Shown: one piece after another, positions 1 through 11,328 of the stretch
How the letters are laid out: every line of letters starts with the position of its first letter
How positions within the stretch are numbered: position 1 is the first letter of the stretch
NCBI GenBank assembly: GCA_017521285.1
Contig: JAFXDG010000071.1
Span: forward strand, 1-43,549
Reading direction: 5' to 3'
DNA length: 43,549 nucleotides
Source of the DNA: Bacteroidaceae bacterium
GTDB taxonomy: Bacteria; Bacteroidota; Bacteroidia; Bacteroidales; Bacteroidaceae
The notes under the pieces: model-generated
Seen by the model: only the letters and a program-made list of their open reading frames with translations
What the model was told of the DNA's origin: nothing
Database searches by the model: none
Position numbers and translations under genes: made by a program

Positions 1-169
1 ATTATACCCGACCATACCCTAATGAAAAAATCAAAAGAGGTTTTCGATGAGCCGAAAGGGCGAATAAAGGTTATAATTTATCTGCGTTATCCGCGTCATC
101 CGCGTCTAAAGAATGAAAAGAAGGCGCTTTGACACACCCCCGTTTTTTTGAGCGATTTCTCGTTTTTGC
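1..169. other. Intergenic region with short dispersed repeat, no gene seen
   Basis: No supported gene was found in these 169 bases downstream of the beta-galactosidase. They contain an ATCCGCGT-type tandem repeat at 84-107 (listed separately) and a T-run near 145-151. No convincing terminator hairpin for the beta-galactosidase gene is visible. Confidence 0.5.
84..107. repeat. 9-bp tandem repeat of dispersed ATCCGCGT family
   Basis: Units GCGTTATCC (84-92) and GCGTCATCC (93-101) are followed by a partial GCGTCT (102-107). A reverse-oriented relative lies at 35936-35960. Similar short repeats are common between Bacteroides genes; their function is unknown. Confidence 0.7.
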
Positions 170-3301
<3,132 letters not shown>

Positions 3302-3335
3302 TCACCTTATTATATATAAGGTCAGGATTAGAGGG

Positions 3336-3343
3336 CAAAGATA
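3336..3343 (-). promoter_or_regulatory. -7 promoter element for beta-galactosidase gene
   Basis: Read on the minus strand this is TATCTTTG, a match to the Bacteroidetes -7 consensus TAnnTTTG, 76 bases before the ATG. No good -33 TTTG is present at the expected spacing. The 5' leader holds a near-palindrome at 3304-3322 (ACCTTATTATATATAAGGT). Confidence 0.6.
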
Positions 3344-3439
3344 CGGAATTTTAGTGAAGAGTGAAGAACGAAACGTAAAGAATTTGGCCGGATATGTTGA
3401 AAAACATGTTTTCCCCCTCTTTGAACCCTACACCTAATT

Positions 3440-3913
3440 TTATCTCTTTAGCGTAAAGTGGAAGACAAGGCCGCCCTGTTGGCCACACGAAGCAGAGATG
3501 GTGCCTCCGTGGAGGACGACGGCATTCTTCACGATGGCGAGGCCGAGTCCTGTGCCGCCCAACTTGCGGCTACGCCCCTTGTCGATGCGGTAGAAGCGCT
3601 CGAAGATGCGTGGCAGGTGTTCGGGGGCGATACCTATGCCATTATCGGCAAAGGTGAAGTGGTAGAAAGCTTCGTCCTTGGTGGCGCGCACGGTGATGGT
3701 GGTGCCTCTGCCGGCATAGGCAATGGCGTTGTCCGTCAGGTTGCGGAAGATGGAGTAGAGCAGTGATGCATCGCCCCTGACGATGATGTCCTCCGAGAGC
3801 TGGTTGCCCATGCTCATGCCGTGTTTTTCCAGTTGCAACGCGACCTCTTGGATGATGCCGTTGACCAGATTGGATATGCTGACGTGCTCCTGACTGAGAG
3901 AGCGAGTTCTCAC
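3440..3913 (-). pseudogene. 3' fragment of a sensor histidine kinase (ATPase domain only)
   Basis: The frame encodes about 157 aa that form only the HATPase_c catalytic domain of a two-component sensor kinase: N-box (FRNLTDNAIAYA), G1 (DNGIGI), F-box (RIFERFYRIDKG) and G2 (GGTGLGLAIV), ending in a normal stop. The sensor region, membrane segments and the HisKA domain with its phospho-accepting His are all missing. The only possible start is a GTG at 3911-3913, and the homologous sequence seems to stop near 3900, where a plus-strand gene fragment begins. No response regulator is adjacent. I read this as the remains of a kinase cut by a deletion; a free-standing ATPase-domain protein is less likely. 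The partner fragment suggests a phosphate-related kinase of PhoR type, but that is inference. Confidence 0.8.
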
Positions 3914-4074
3914 GTTTGCGTCGTGCCCTTTTCGACCGTGTGCACCAGAACGAAGCAGGCAGCATCGAGGTGTCGCTTGTCTATCTCAACCTGTTGCAGG
4001 AGTCAGAGGAGCTGGCCAGCTCGCTCCGCCACATCCTGCGTGCCAACGGCAAGTTCCAAGGACTGGCATACTGA
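3904..4074 (+). pseudogene. 3' fragment of a Na/Pi-cotransporter (PhoU-tail) gene
   Basis: The frame from 3904 reads EFSRLRRALFDRVHQNEAGS, then a helical stretch including VSLVYLNLLQESEELASSLR, and stops at TGA 4072-4074. This resembles the C-terminal PhoU-like helical tail of Na/Pi-cotransporter II family proteins in Bacteroidetes. About 56 codons remain; there is no start codon and an in-frame stop lies at 3895-3897. The gene runs away from the kinase fragment on the other strand, so the two look like the surviving 3' ends of a formerly divergent pair. The family call rests on recognising the sequence pattern, with no alignment. A perfect hairpin terminator follows at 4125-4169, as expected at the end of a real gene. 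Confidence 0.65.
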
Positions 4075-4124
4075 TCCGAATCTCTTCGTGAAGGCATCGT
4101 TGGTGTCTTTCTGAAATATGTGTA

Positions 4125-4169
4125 AAACCCTCTGCAAGAGCTTAATGAGGTATCTTGCAGAGGGTTTCT
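4125..4169 (+). terminator. Rho-independent terminator after transporter remnant
   Basis: A perfect 15-bp inverted repeat (AAACCCTCTGCAAGA at 4125-4139 and its complement at 4153-4167) with a 13-base loop is followed by TT. It lies 50 bases after the stop of the Na/Pi-cotransporter fragment and is well formed although that gene is broken. Confidence 0.85.
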
Positions 4170-4198
4170 TGTATCCCCATCTGAGGGGGTGAAAAAGA

Positions 4199-4290
4199 CC
4201 CACCTGTGTCTTGCTCAGAGACCCACCTGTGTCTCGGGCAGAGACCCACCTGTGTCTCTGAGGGTGTCCCACCTGTGTCTCTGAGGGGGG
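4199..4290. repeat. 23-bp tandem repeat, four copies
   Basis: The core CCCACCTGTGTCT recurs at 4199, 4222, 4245 and 4268, exactly 23 bases apart, with linkers related to CTGAGGGAGA that vary between copies. It lies between the transporter remnant and the recR promoter. Confidence 0.9.
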
Positions 4291-4353
4291 CTGTGCAGAG
4301 GGGTGTAGAGACCTCTAAAGTGGTGGTTGGAAAACAAAAAGAGACGAAAATCC

Positions 4354-4384
4354 TTTGTACTCCGCTTGCTTTACATTATCTTTG
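4354..4384 (+). promoter_or_regulatory. Promoter of the recR-mfd block
   Basis: TTTG at 4354-4357 and TATCTTTG at 4377-4384 are 19 bases apart, matching the Bacteroidetes -33/-7 arrangement. Transcription would start about 10 bases before the recR ATG at 4404. Confidence 0.8.
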
Positions 4385-4403
4385 CACCTTATTTAATTAA
4401 GGT

Positions 4404-5012
4404 ATGAATCAACAGTATCCCTCGGTATTGCTGGAAAAGGCGGTGAGCGAATTTGCCAAACTGCCGGGAATCGGGCGCAAGACGGCTATGCGCCTGGTGT
4501 TGCATCTGCTTCGTCAGGACACGGCCACGGTCGAAAGCCTTGGCCAGTCGCTCATTACCCTGAAGCGCGAGGTGAAATATTGCCGCGTGTGTCACAACAT
4601 ATCCGACACTGACCTGTGTCAGATTTGCTCTTCCCCTTCGCGCGATGGCTCCCTGATATGCGTGGTGGAAAACATCCGCGACGTGATGGCCGTGGAGAAC
4701 ACTCAGCAGTTCCGTGGGCTGTACCATGTACTGGGCGGAGTCATCTCGCCCATGGATGGAGTGGGGCCGGGCGACCTGCAGATTGACAGCCTGGTCTCCC
4801 GGGTGGAAGCTGGCGGAGTGACCGAGGTCATCTTGGCTCTCAGCTCGACGATGGAGGGCGACACCACCAACTTCTATATCTACCGCAAACTGGCCCACAC
4901 AGGGGTGAAGCTGACTGTGATAGCCCGAGGCATATCGGTGGGGGACGAACTGGAATATACCGACGAGGTGACTTTGGGGCGCAGCATTATGGCCCGAGTA
5001 CCTTTCAAGTGA
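4404..5012 (+). CDS. recR: Recombination mediator protein RecR
   Basis: RecR works with RecO (and RecF) to load RecA onto single-stranded gaps during recombinational repair. The protein is 202 aa, the normal length. A helix-hairpin-helix region comes first ([12 protein letters not shown], residues 20-32), then a C4 zinc finger with C60, C63, C72 and C75 ([16 protein letters not shown]), a Toprim domain from about 80 ([14 protein letters not shown]) and a C-terminal Walker-B-like region. The ATG at 4404 is just after a strong promoter. It is the first gene of a plus-strand block that ends with another repair gene, mfd; the next gene begins 27 bases on. Confidence 0.97.
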   Translation: MNQQYPSVLLEKAVSEFAKLPGIGRKTAMRLVLHLLRQDTATVESLGQSLITLKREVKYCRVCHNISDTDLCQICSSPSRDGSLICVVENIRDVMAVENTQQFRGLYHVLGGVISPMDGVGPGDLQIDSLVSRVEAGGVTEVILALSSTMEGDTTNFYIYRKLAHTGVKLTVIARGISVGDELEYTDEVTLGRSIMARVPFK

Positions 5013-5039
5013 TACGAACCTATAGACTAAAGATAAAGA

Positions 5040-5492
5040 ATGGAAAAGGAGATAAAGAGAATTGTCCGCCGCTTGTGGGTGGAGTACCTGCTTGTATGGC
5101 TGTTGGCGCTGGCCATCGTGTTGCTGTACGAGGCGGGAGTGATGGAGGAGGGCCTTTGGGCCTACGACGGGCAGATTTGCTACCTGTTGCAAACGGCAGT
5201 TGTCCTGCTGACCCTCTGTGCCATACCCGCTTCGCTGAAGATGTTCGGTCTGGTCATGGAGCGTCGTGTGTCGGTGCTTCCTCATGCCGAGGCACTGGTG
5301 TCTTATCAGCGATGGAGCGAGATACGTCTGGCGTTGATTGCCATTGTGGTCTTCGTCGGCCTGTCGGTCTATTACACCACCCTTAGCAGCATAGGCGGAC
5401 TCTGTGCCTTGGTGGCTTTGTTGGCATCGTTCTTCTGCCTGCCGGGAGCTGACAAGTTGAAGCACGAACTAAAGATGGACGACGCGGCATGA
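5040..5492 (+). CDS. Small four-helix membrane protein of unknown function
   Basis: The product is 150 aa with four likely transmembrane segments, about 12-31, 45-66, 97-118 and 120-137. A basic N-terminus (MEKEIKRIVRR) suggests the N-terminus is cytoplasmic; the C-terminal tail is charged. I recognise no catalytic motif. It begins 27 bases after recR, and its stop overlaps the ATG of the glycosyltransferase gene (ATGA at 5489-5492), so the two are probably translationally coupled. A role linked to the membrane-associated glycosyltransferase is possible but only inferred. Confidence 0.8.
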   Translation: MEKEIKRIVRRLWVEYLLVWLLALAIVLLYEAGVMEEGLWAYDGQICYLLQTAVVLLTLCAIPASLKMFGLVMERRVSVLPHAEALVSYQRWSEIRLALIAIVVFVGLSVYYTTLSSIGGLCALVALLASFFCLPGADKLKHELKMDDAA

Positions 5493-6709
5493 AACTGACG
5501 GTTGTTATCGTGAACTACAATGTGAAGACCTACCTTGCGCAGTGTCTGCACTCCGTCAGTCGGGCCATCCGTGGCTTGTCGGCCGAAGTGATTGTGGTGG
5601 ACAATGCCTCCACCGACGGGTCGGTCGAGGAACTTTCGGCAGCCTATCCATGGGTGAAGTTCATCCCGAACACCGATAACCGTGGCTTCTCGTGTGCCAA
5701 CAATCAGGCCATCCGCGAGTCAGCTTCAGACTATGTCCTGCTGCTCAATCCCGACACCGTGGTGGGCGAGGAGGTGCTGGAGGCCTGTGTGGCCTTTATG
5801 GACAGCCATCCCGATGCCGGTGGGGTAGGAGTGAGGATGTTGAAGGACGATGGCTCCTTTGCTTGGGAGTCCCGTCGTGGAGTGCCCACGCTGATGACTT
5901 CGTTCTACAAGATGGTGGGGCTGTGCAGCCTCTTCCCCCAGTCGCGTATCTTCGGCAAGTATTATATGCGCTACCTCGACGAGAACGAGGTGAACCGCAT
6001 CGACATCATTTCAGGAGCCTACATGATGCTCCGCCGCTCGGCCTTGGATGAGGTGGGCCTGTTGGACGAGACTTTCTTTATGTACGGCGAGGACATCGAC
6101 CTCTCGTACCGCTTGCTGAAGGCCGGTTACAACAACTACTATCTGCCTCATTCCATAGTACATTACAAGGGGGAGAGTACCCAGAAGACCTCCTTCCGCT
6201 ATGTGCGCAACTTCTACAACGCCATGCTCATCTTCTACGACAAACACTTCCGCAACCAACGGTGGATGTCCCTGCTGGTTCGTCTGGGTATATATGCCAT
6301 GGGGACGGGCGAGTTTTTGGGACGGCAGTACCATCGGTTGCGCCTTGGGCAGGAAGAAAGCGATGTTGAAAGGTATAGTATGCTGGTTGTCGGCAACAAC
6401 GAGATGTGCGACGAAGTGGAACTCCTCTGTGAACAGCACGCCCTTGTGTGTGCCACCCTGCCCCTTGACCCCCATGACGAGGAGGAACATACCTTGCCCT
6501 TGAAGCGCATTACCGAGCGCTTGGAGACGGAGACGTATAACTATGTGGTCTTTGATACGGAGCAGTTCAGCTACTCCGACATACTCTCCTTCATGCAGCG
6601 CGAGTCTTTGCGTGAAGACCGTAACCGTATGCGCTTGGGACTCTACTCCATGCAGACGAAAGATTTGGTCTTCTGTTCAAAGTGTTTCTCCCTAATCCTT
6701 CAACCCTAA
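5489..6709 (+). CDS. GT2 family glycosyltransferase with extra C-terminal domain
   Basis: This 406-aa protein has a GT-A fold glycosyltransferase domain of the rhamnosyltransferase-like GT2 group at residues 1-285. Visible motifs are TVVIVNYNVKTYL (4-16), VVDNASTDGS (36-45), the metal-binding NPDT at 87-90 and the acceptor-site ED at 201-202 (YGEDIDLSYRLL). It should transfer a sugar from a nucleotide-sugar donor to a glycan or lipid-linked acceptor at the inner membrane face. Residues from about 297 form an additional domain beginning SMLVVGNNEMCDEVELL, a Rossmann-like beta-alpha pattern I cannot assign. It overlaps the upstream membrane-protein gene by 4 bases and is followed 13 bases later by an acetyltransferase gene. 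No polysaccharide cluster surrounds it. Confidence 0.9.
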   Translation: MKLTVVIVNYNVKTYLAQCLHSVSRAIRGLSAEVIVVDNASTDGSVEELSAAYPWVKFIPNTDNRGFSCANNQAIRESASDYVLLLNPDTVVGEEVLEACVAFMDSHPDAGGVGVRMLKDDGSFAWESRRGVPTLMTSFYKMVGLCSLFPQSRIFGKYYMRYLDENEVNRIDIISGAYMMLRRSALDEVGLLDETFFMYGEDIDLSYRLLKAGYNNYYLPHSIVHYKGESTQKTSFRYVRNFYNAMLIFYDKHFRNQRWMSLLVRLGIYAMGTGEFLGRQYHRLRLGQEESDVERYSMLVVGNNEMCDEVELLCEQHALVCATLPLDPHDEEEHTLPLKRITERLETETYNYVVFDTEQFSYSDILSFMQRESLREDRNRMRLGLYSMQTKDLVFCSKCFSLILQP

Positions 6710-6722
6710 ACCCTCAACCCTT

Positions 6723-7250
6723 ATGACCGACGGACTGTTGCGCCTCCGTGCCCCCGAGCCGGAAGATTTGGAAGTGATGTATCGGATGGAGAACAACCCT
6801 TCGTTGTGGGCTGTCAGTTGCACCACAGTGCCCTATTCGCGCTTTATGCTCAGGCAATATCTTGAGCAGGCAACGGGCGACATCTTTACCGACAAGCAGG
6901 TACGCCTGATGGTCGAGCGCCTGAGCGATGGTGAAGTTGTGGGCTGTGTCGATCTGACCAACTACGAACCCTTGCACGCCCGCGCCGAGATTGGCATGGC
7001 TGTTTCCTCCGACTGTCAGGGACAAGGATTGGGTGGACGGGCTTTGCGCCTGTTGTGCCAATATGCTTTCCACCACCTCCACTTGCACCAATTGGTGGCC
7101 TATATCCCCGCCGACAACGAAGCCTGCCTGCAAATGTTCCGTCGCGAAGGCTTCACCCGCCACCTTTTGCTGAAAGAGTGGCTCTCGTGTGCCGGTGGCA
7201 CTTACAAGGATGCAGTCCTCGTACAATGTCTTTTGGAAAACTCCCTATAA
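6723..7250 (+). CDS. GNAT family N-acetyltransferase (RimJ/RimL-like)
   Basis: The 175-aa product has the GNAT fold: an N-terminal strand-helix region (LLRLRAPEPEDLEVMYRMEN), a central sheet, and the acetyl-CoA pyrophosphate-binding loop QGQGLGG at 99-105 in motif A. Motif B is recognisable around QLVAYIPADNEACLQMFRREGF without a break in the fold. The pattern resembles RimJ/RimL and SpeG-like enzymes that acetylate an amino group on a protein N-terminus or small molecule; the actual acceptor cannot be told from sequence. The start ATG at 6723 is 13 bases after the glycosyltransferase stop, and the Sua5-like gene follows 12 bases later, so co-transcription is likely. Confidence 0.88.
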   Translation: MTDGLLRLRAPEPEDLEVMYRMENNPSLWAVSCTTVPYSRFMLRQYLEQATGDIFTDKQVRLMVERLSDGEVVGCVDLTNYEPLHARAEIGMAVSSDCQGQGLGGRALRLLCQYAFHHLHLHQLVAYIPADNEACLQMFRREGFTRHLLLKEWLSCAGGTYKDAVLVQCLLENSL

Positions 7251-7262
7251 CCCCCCTCTCTT

Positions 7263-7874
7263 ATGCTGAAGAAACTCTACGAAAAGAACAATTCGCCGCG
7301 CGACATGGCCGAGATAGTCCAAATGTTGAACGACGGTGGCCTGTTGGTCTGTCCAACCGACACGGTCTATGCGATTGCCTGCCATGCCTTGAAGGAACGG
7401 GCCGTCGAACGCATTTGCAAGATAAAGGGGATTGACCCCGCGAAGAACAATCTCTCCATTGCTTGCTATGACATGAAGCACATCAGCGAGTATGCCAAGG
7501 TGAACGATGAGGCGTTCAAGCTGATGAAGCGCAACCTGCCGGGGGCGTTCACCTTTGTTTTGCCCACCAGTAACCGGTTGCCCAAGATCTTCCGCGGGCG
7601 TAAGGAGGTGGGCATCCGTATTCCCGACAATGCCATTGTGCGCGAGATTTGCCGTCTGTTGGATGCGCCCCTGATGACAGCTTCGCTCCCTTACGATGAG
7701 GCCGATGAAGTGGAGTATCTGACTACTCCTGAACTGATAGATGAAAAGTTTGGTGAGCGGGTAGATTTGGTCATCGATGGTGGCATCGGTGGTACGGAGC
7801 CGGGCACTGTCGTTCGCTTGATAGATGGTGAAGTGGAGATAGTCCGTCAAGGATGCGGGGAGTTGATGATGTGA
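7263..7874 (+). CDS. Sua5/YciO/YrdC family threonylcarbamoyl-AMP synthase-like protein
   Basis: The family makes L-threonylcarbamoyl-AMP from threonine, bicarbonate and ATP for the t6A modification of ANN-decoding tRNAs; some YciO members have a less defined role. At 203 aa it is a single YrdC domain without the C-terminal Sua5 domain, closest in length to YciO. Motifs seen are GGLLVCPTDTVYAIAC (25-40), KIKGIDPAKNNLSIAC (about 55-70) and LPGAFTFVLPTS. The start at 7263 is tight to the upstream stop, and mfd follows after 49 bases. I cannot say whether it is the cell's t6A enzyme or a YciO paralogue. Confidence 0.88.
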   Translation: MLKKLYEKNNSPRDMAEIVQMLNDGGLLVCPTDTVYAIACHALKERAVERICKIKGIDPAKNNLSIACYDMKHISEYAKVNDEAFKLMKRNLPGAFTFVLPTSNRLPKIFRGRKEVGIRIPDNAIVREICRLLDAPLMTASLPYDEADEVEYLTTPELIDEKFGERVDLVIDGGIGGTEPGTVVRLIDGEVEIVRQGCGELMM

Positions 7875-7923
7875 CAGGGCGGACAGCACACAGCCTTTCC
7901 CTCTTGTCAATAGAAGAAAGAAT

Positions 7924-10900
7924 ATGGAACTGAAAGATTTACAACAATTATATGCCAAGCATCCCACTGTCAAGGCATTGGCTAAGGTGGTGGCCGACGA
8001 GCAGGTACGCACTATTCATCTGAATGGTCTCATGGCTTCGTCGGCTCCGATGCTCTTCAGTGGGTTGGCCGGGTGTCATACAATACTCTACGTCCTGAAC
8101 GACCAAGAGCAGGCAGGCTATTTCTATCACGACCTGATGCAGGTGTTGGGCGATGTGGATGTACTCTATTTCCCTTCGTCCTATCGGCGTGCCATCAAGT
8201 ATGGCCAACGCGATGCGGCCAATGAGATTCTTCGTACAGAGGTGTTGGCTCGTTTGCAGGAAAGGCGGAGCACACAAGTTTCCCGTGTGTTGCACATTGT
8301 GGCGAGTCCCGAGGCATTGGCCGAGCGGGTTGTGTCACGTGCGGAATTGTCCGACAATACCTTATCGCTGAAGGTCGGGCAACAGATTACTTCCACCTCA
8401 GTGCAGGAGGCTTTGGCTTCATTGGGCTTCACTCACGTCGATTATGTCTATGAACCGGGCCAGTTCGCCATGCGAGGCAGCATCCTCGATGTATTTTCCT
8501 ATTCATCCGAGTATCCTTTCCGTGTAGATTTCTTTGGTGACGAAGTGGACAGCATCCGTACGTTCGAAGTGGAGAATCAGCTCTCGCGCCAACAGATTGA
8601 GCAAGCCGATATTGTGCCTGAATTGTCGGGCAGTTCTGCTGAGGGAGTCTGTTTCCTCGACTTTTTGCCCACTGATGCCTTGTTGGTATTCACTGATTTT
8701 CTTTGGGTGAGCGACCGCATGGACGTTATTCATGAGGAGACTTTTACGAACCAGGCTTTGATGGTGCAGGAGAGCGAGTCGGCAGGGAAACCTTTGGTTC
8801 CCCCGTCATTGATTGACGGAGCCACGTTTACCCAAGCGGCTCTTGACTTCCGTCGCATCGAATTGGGGCATAAACCTACGGGCAAGCCTGATGCCTCCTT
8901 GGTGTTCGACATTACTCCCCAACCCATCTTTCATAAGAATTTCGACCTTGTCTGCAGTTCCTTTACCGACTACTTGTCGCGTGGTTACAGACTCTATTTA
9001 TTGGCCGACAGTGCCAAGCAGTGTGTCCGCCTGCAGACTATATTTGAAGAACGTGCTGCTACAGAAGGTGAGCAGAATGCAATCTCTTTCACTTCCGTCA
9101 ATCATACCTTGCATGAGGGCTTTGCCGACAATACGTTGAAGTGTTGCTTCTTCACTGACCATCAGATATTCGATCGCTTCCATAAATATAATTTGCGCAG
9201 TGAGCGGGCGAGGGGTGGTAAGGTGGCCCTTACACTGAAGGAACTCCAACAGTTTGAGCCAGGTGACTATGTGGTTCATATCGACCATGGTGTAGGGCGC
9301 TTTGGTGGTTTGGTGCGCATCCCCAATGGCGACAGTACACAGGAGGTCATCAAAATCCTGTACCAGAACGATGATGTGGTGTTCGTCTCTATCCATGCTC
9401 TCCACAAGGTGGCCAAGTACAAGGGAAAGGAGGGAGAACCACCTCGTTTGAACAAGTTGGGTACTGGAGCTTGGGAGCGCATCAAGGAGAAGACCAAGAG
9501 CAAAATCAAGGACATAGCCCGCGACCTCATCAAACTTTACGCCCGCCGTCGCGAGGAGAAAGGCTTTGCCTATAGCCCCGACAGCTTCTTGCAACACGAA
9601 CTGGAAGCCAGCTTCCTTTATGAAGATACGCCTGACCAGTTGAAAGCGACTCAGGATGTCAAGGCCGATATGGAGAGTCAGCGTCCGATGGATCGCCTTG
9701 TTTGTGGTGATGTGGGCTTTGGTAAGACAGAAGTGGCTGTGCGTGCAGCTTTTAAAGCAGTGACGGACAACAAGCAGGTGGCCGTATTGGTGCCCACGAC
9801 TGTGTTGGCTTACCAGCATTTTCAAACATTCAAAGAGCGCTTGAAGGAGTTTCCTTGCCGTGTCGATTACTTGAGCCGGGCACGAAAACCGGCTGATGTG
9901 CGTCGCATTCTCAAGGATTTGAAGGAAGGCGAAGTGAATATTCTTGTAGGAACTCATCGACTGGTGGGCAAGGATGTACAGTTTAAGGACTTGGGGTTGC
10001 TTATCATTGACGAAGAACAGAAATTCGGTGTCTCCGTCAAGGAAAAGTTGCGCCAACTGAAAGTGAATGTAGATACGCTGACACTGACCGCCACACCAAT
10101 CCCGCGAACTTTGCAGTTCTCGTTGATGGGAGCAAGGGATCTCAGTGTCATTCAGACACCTCCACCCAACCGCTATCCCATCCAGACGGAGGTGCATACC
10201 TTTAGTGAAGAAGTCTTTGTGGATGCCGTCAACTTCGAGATGAGTCGTGGCGGACAGGTCTTCATCGTAAACAACCGCATACGCAACTTGGGCGAACTGG
10301 CCAATATGATTCATCGTCACATTCCGGATTGTCGCATCTGCATTGGCCACGGACAAATGGAGCCTGAGGCATTGGAGAAGATTGTGTTGGATTTCGTCAA
10401 CTTTGATTACGATGTGCTCATTGCCACTTCTATCATTGAGAGCGGTATTGACATCCCCAATGTGAATACCATCATTATCAATCAGGCACATAACTTCGGC
10501 CTCAGCGACCTACACCAATTGCGTGGCCGTGTGGGGCGTGGCAACCGCAAGGCTTTCTGTTATCTCATAGCACCGCCCCTTGTTTCGCTTACCGCTGAAG
10601 CGCGTCGCCGTTTGCAGGCTATCGAGAATTTCAGCGATTTGGGTAGTGGCATCCACATTGCTATGCAAGACCTCGATATCCGTGGTGCGGGCAATATGCT
10701 TGGCGCCGAGCAGAGCGGATTCATTGCCGACTTGGGATACGAGACTTATCAGAAGATTTTGACTGAGGCAGTCACCGAGTTGAAAAACGATGAGTTTGCT
10801 GACCTTTATGCCCAAGAGGCTGAAGTGAAGGCTGGGGAAGAAGTCATCAGTGGCGAGGACTTTGTGGCCGAATGCAATATAGAGAGTGACCTTGAATTGC

Positions 10901-11319
10901 TTTTCCCTGCTGACTATATCCCCAGTAGTAGTGAGCGTATGTTGCTTTATCGTGAATTGGACGGATTGGAGTTGGATAAGGATGTGGAGGGTTATAAGAC
11001 ACGTTTGGAAGACCGCTTTGGCAAGGTTCCTTATGAGGGAATGGAGCTGATGCGCATAGTCTCTCTCCGTCGCTTGGGTAAACGTTTGGGAGCCGAAAAG
11101 ATTTTCTTGAAGGCTGGACGGATGACCCTCTTCTTCGTTAGCAATCCCGATAGCCCCTATTATCAGAGTCAGGCTTTCGGCCGCATCATTAACTATATGG
11201 CACGCAATCCCCGCCTGTGTAATCTGCGCGAACAGGTCGGCAAGCGTAGCATGGTCGTGAAGGAAGTACCAACCGTTGAGATGGCGGTTGCTATCCTTCA
11301 GGAGGTGATGGGCAGTTGA
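7924..11319 (+). CDS. mfd: Transcription-repair coupling factor Mfd
   Basis: Mfd displaces RNA polymerase stalled at DNA lesions and recruits UvrA for nucleotide-excision repair. The 1131-aa length is normal. The order is a UvrB-like N-terminal region (about 1-350), the CarD-like RNA-polymerase-interaction domain near 448 (GDYVVHIDHGVGRFGG), a RecG-like translocase with Walker A GDVGFGKTE at 595-603 and DEEQ near 695, helicase motif VI region (HQLRGRVGRGNRKAFCYL), and the C-terminal TRCF domain from about 980. It is the last gene of the recR block and converges on the ygiQ-like gene with a 9-base gap, with no obvious hairpin terminator between. Confidence 0.97.
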   Translation: MELKDLQQLYAKHPTVKALAKVVADEQVRTIHLNGLMASSAPMLFSGLAGCHTILYVLNDQEQAGYFYHDLMQVLGDVDVLYFPSSYRRAIKYGQRDAANEILRTEVLARLQERRSTQVSRVLHIVASPEALAERVVSRAELSDNTLSLKVGQQITSTSVQEALASLGFTHVDYVYEPGQFAMRGSILDVFSYSSEYPFRVDFFGDEVDSIRTFEVENQLSRQQIEQADIVPELSGSSAEGVCFLDFLPTDALLVFTDFLWVSDRMDVIHEETFTNQALMVQESESAGKPLVPPSLIDGATFTQAALDFRRIELGHKPTGKPDASLVFDITPQPIFHKNFDLVCSSFTDYLSRGYRLYLLADSAKQCVRLQTIFEERAATEGEQNAISFTSVNHTLHEGFADNTLKCCFFTDHQIFDRFHKYNLRSERARGGKVALTLKELQQFEPGDYVVHIDHGVGRFGGLVRIPNGDSTQEVIKILYQNDDVVFVSIHALHKVAKYKGKEGEPPRLNKLGTGAWERIKEKTKSKIKDIARDLIKLYARRREEKGFAYSPDSFLQHELEASFLYEDTPDQLKATQDVKADMESQRPMDRLVCGDVGFGKTEVAVRAAFKAVTDNKQVAVLVPTTVLAYQHFQTFKERLKEFPCRVDYLSRARKPADVRRILKDLKEGEVNILVGTHRLVGKDVQFKDLGLLIIDEEQKFGVSVKEKLRQLKVNVDTLTLTATPIPRTLQFSLMGARDLSVIQTPPPNRYPIQTEVHTFSEEVFVDAVNFEMSRGGQVFIVNNRIRNLGELANMIHRHIPDCRICIGHGQMEPEALEKIVLDFVNFDYDVLIATSIIESGIDIPNVNTIIINQAHNFGLSDLHQLRGRVGRGNRKAFCYLIAPPLVSLTAEARRRLQAIENFSDLGSGIHIAMQDLDIRGAGNMLGAEQSGFIADLGYETYQKILTEAVTELKNDEFADLYAQEAEVKAGEEVISGEDFVAECNIESDLELLFPADYIPSSSERMLLYRELDGLELDKDVEGYKTRLEDRFGKVPYEGMELMRIVSLRRLGKRLGAEKIFLKAGRMTLFFVSNPDSPYYQSQAFGRIINYMARNPRLCNLREQVGKRSMVVKEVPTVEMAVAILQEVMGS

Positions 11320-11328
11320 GTCATTCTT

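Larger units (their letters stand above)
4075..4403. other. Intergenic region before recR: terminator, tandem repeat, promoter
   Basis: These 329 bases hold no supported gene. In order they contain a hairpin terminator (4125-4169), four copies of a 23-bp unit (4199-4290) and the recR promoter (4354-4384). Confidence 0.7.

Noticed and set aside
4389-5465. 358-codon open frame on the minus strand across recR and the membrane gene
   Set aside because: Antisense to genuine genes; the translation is His/Gln-rich with no family signature.
8998-10491. 497-codon open frame on the minus strand, inside mfd
   Set aside because: It lies wholly antisense to a well-conserved mfd sequence, has no recognisable domain and reflects codon bias of the real gene.
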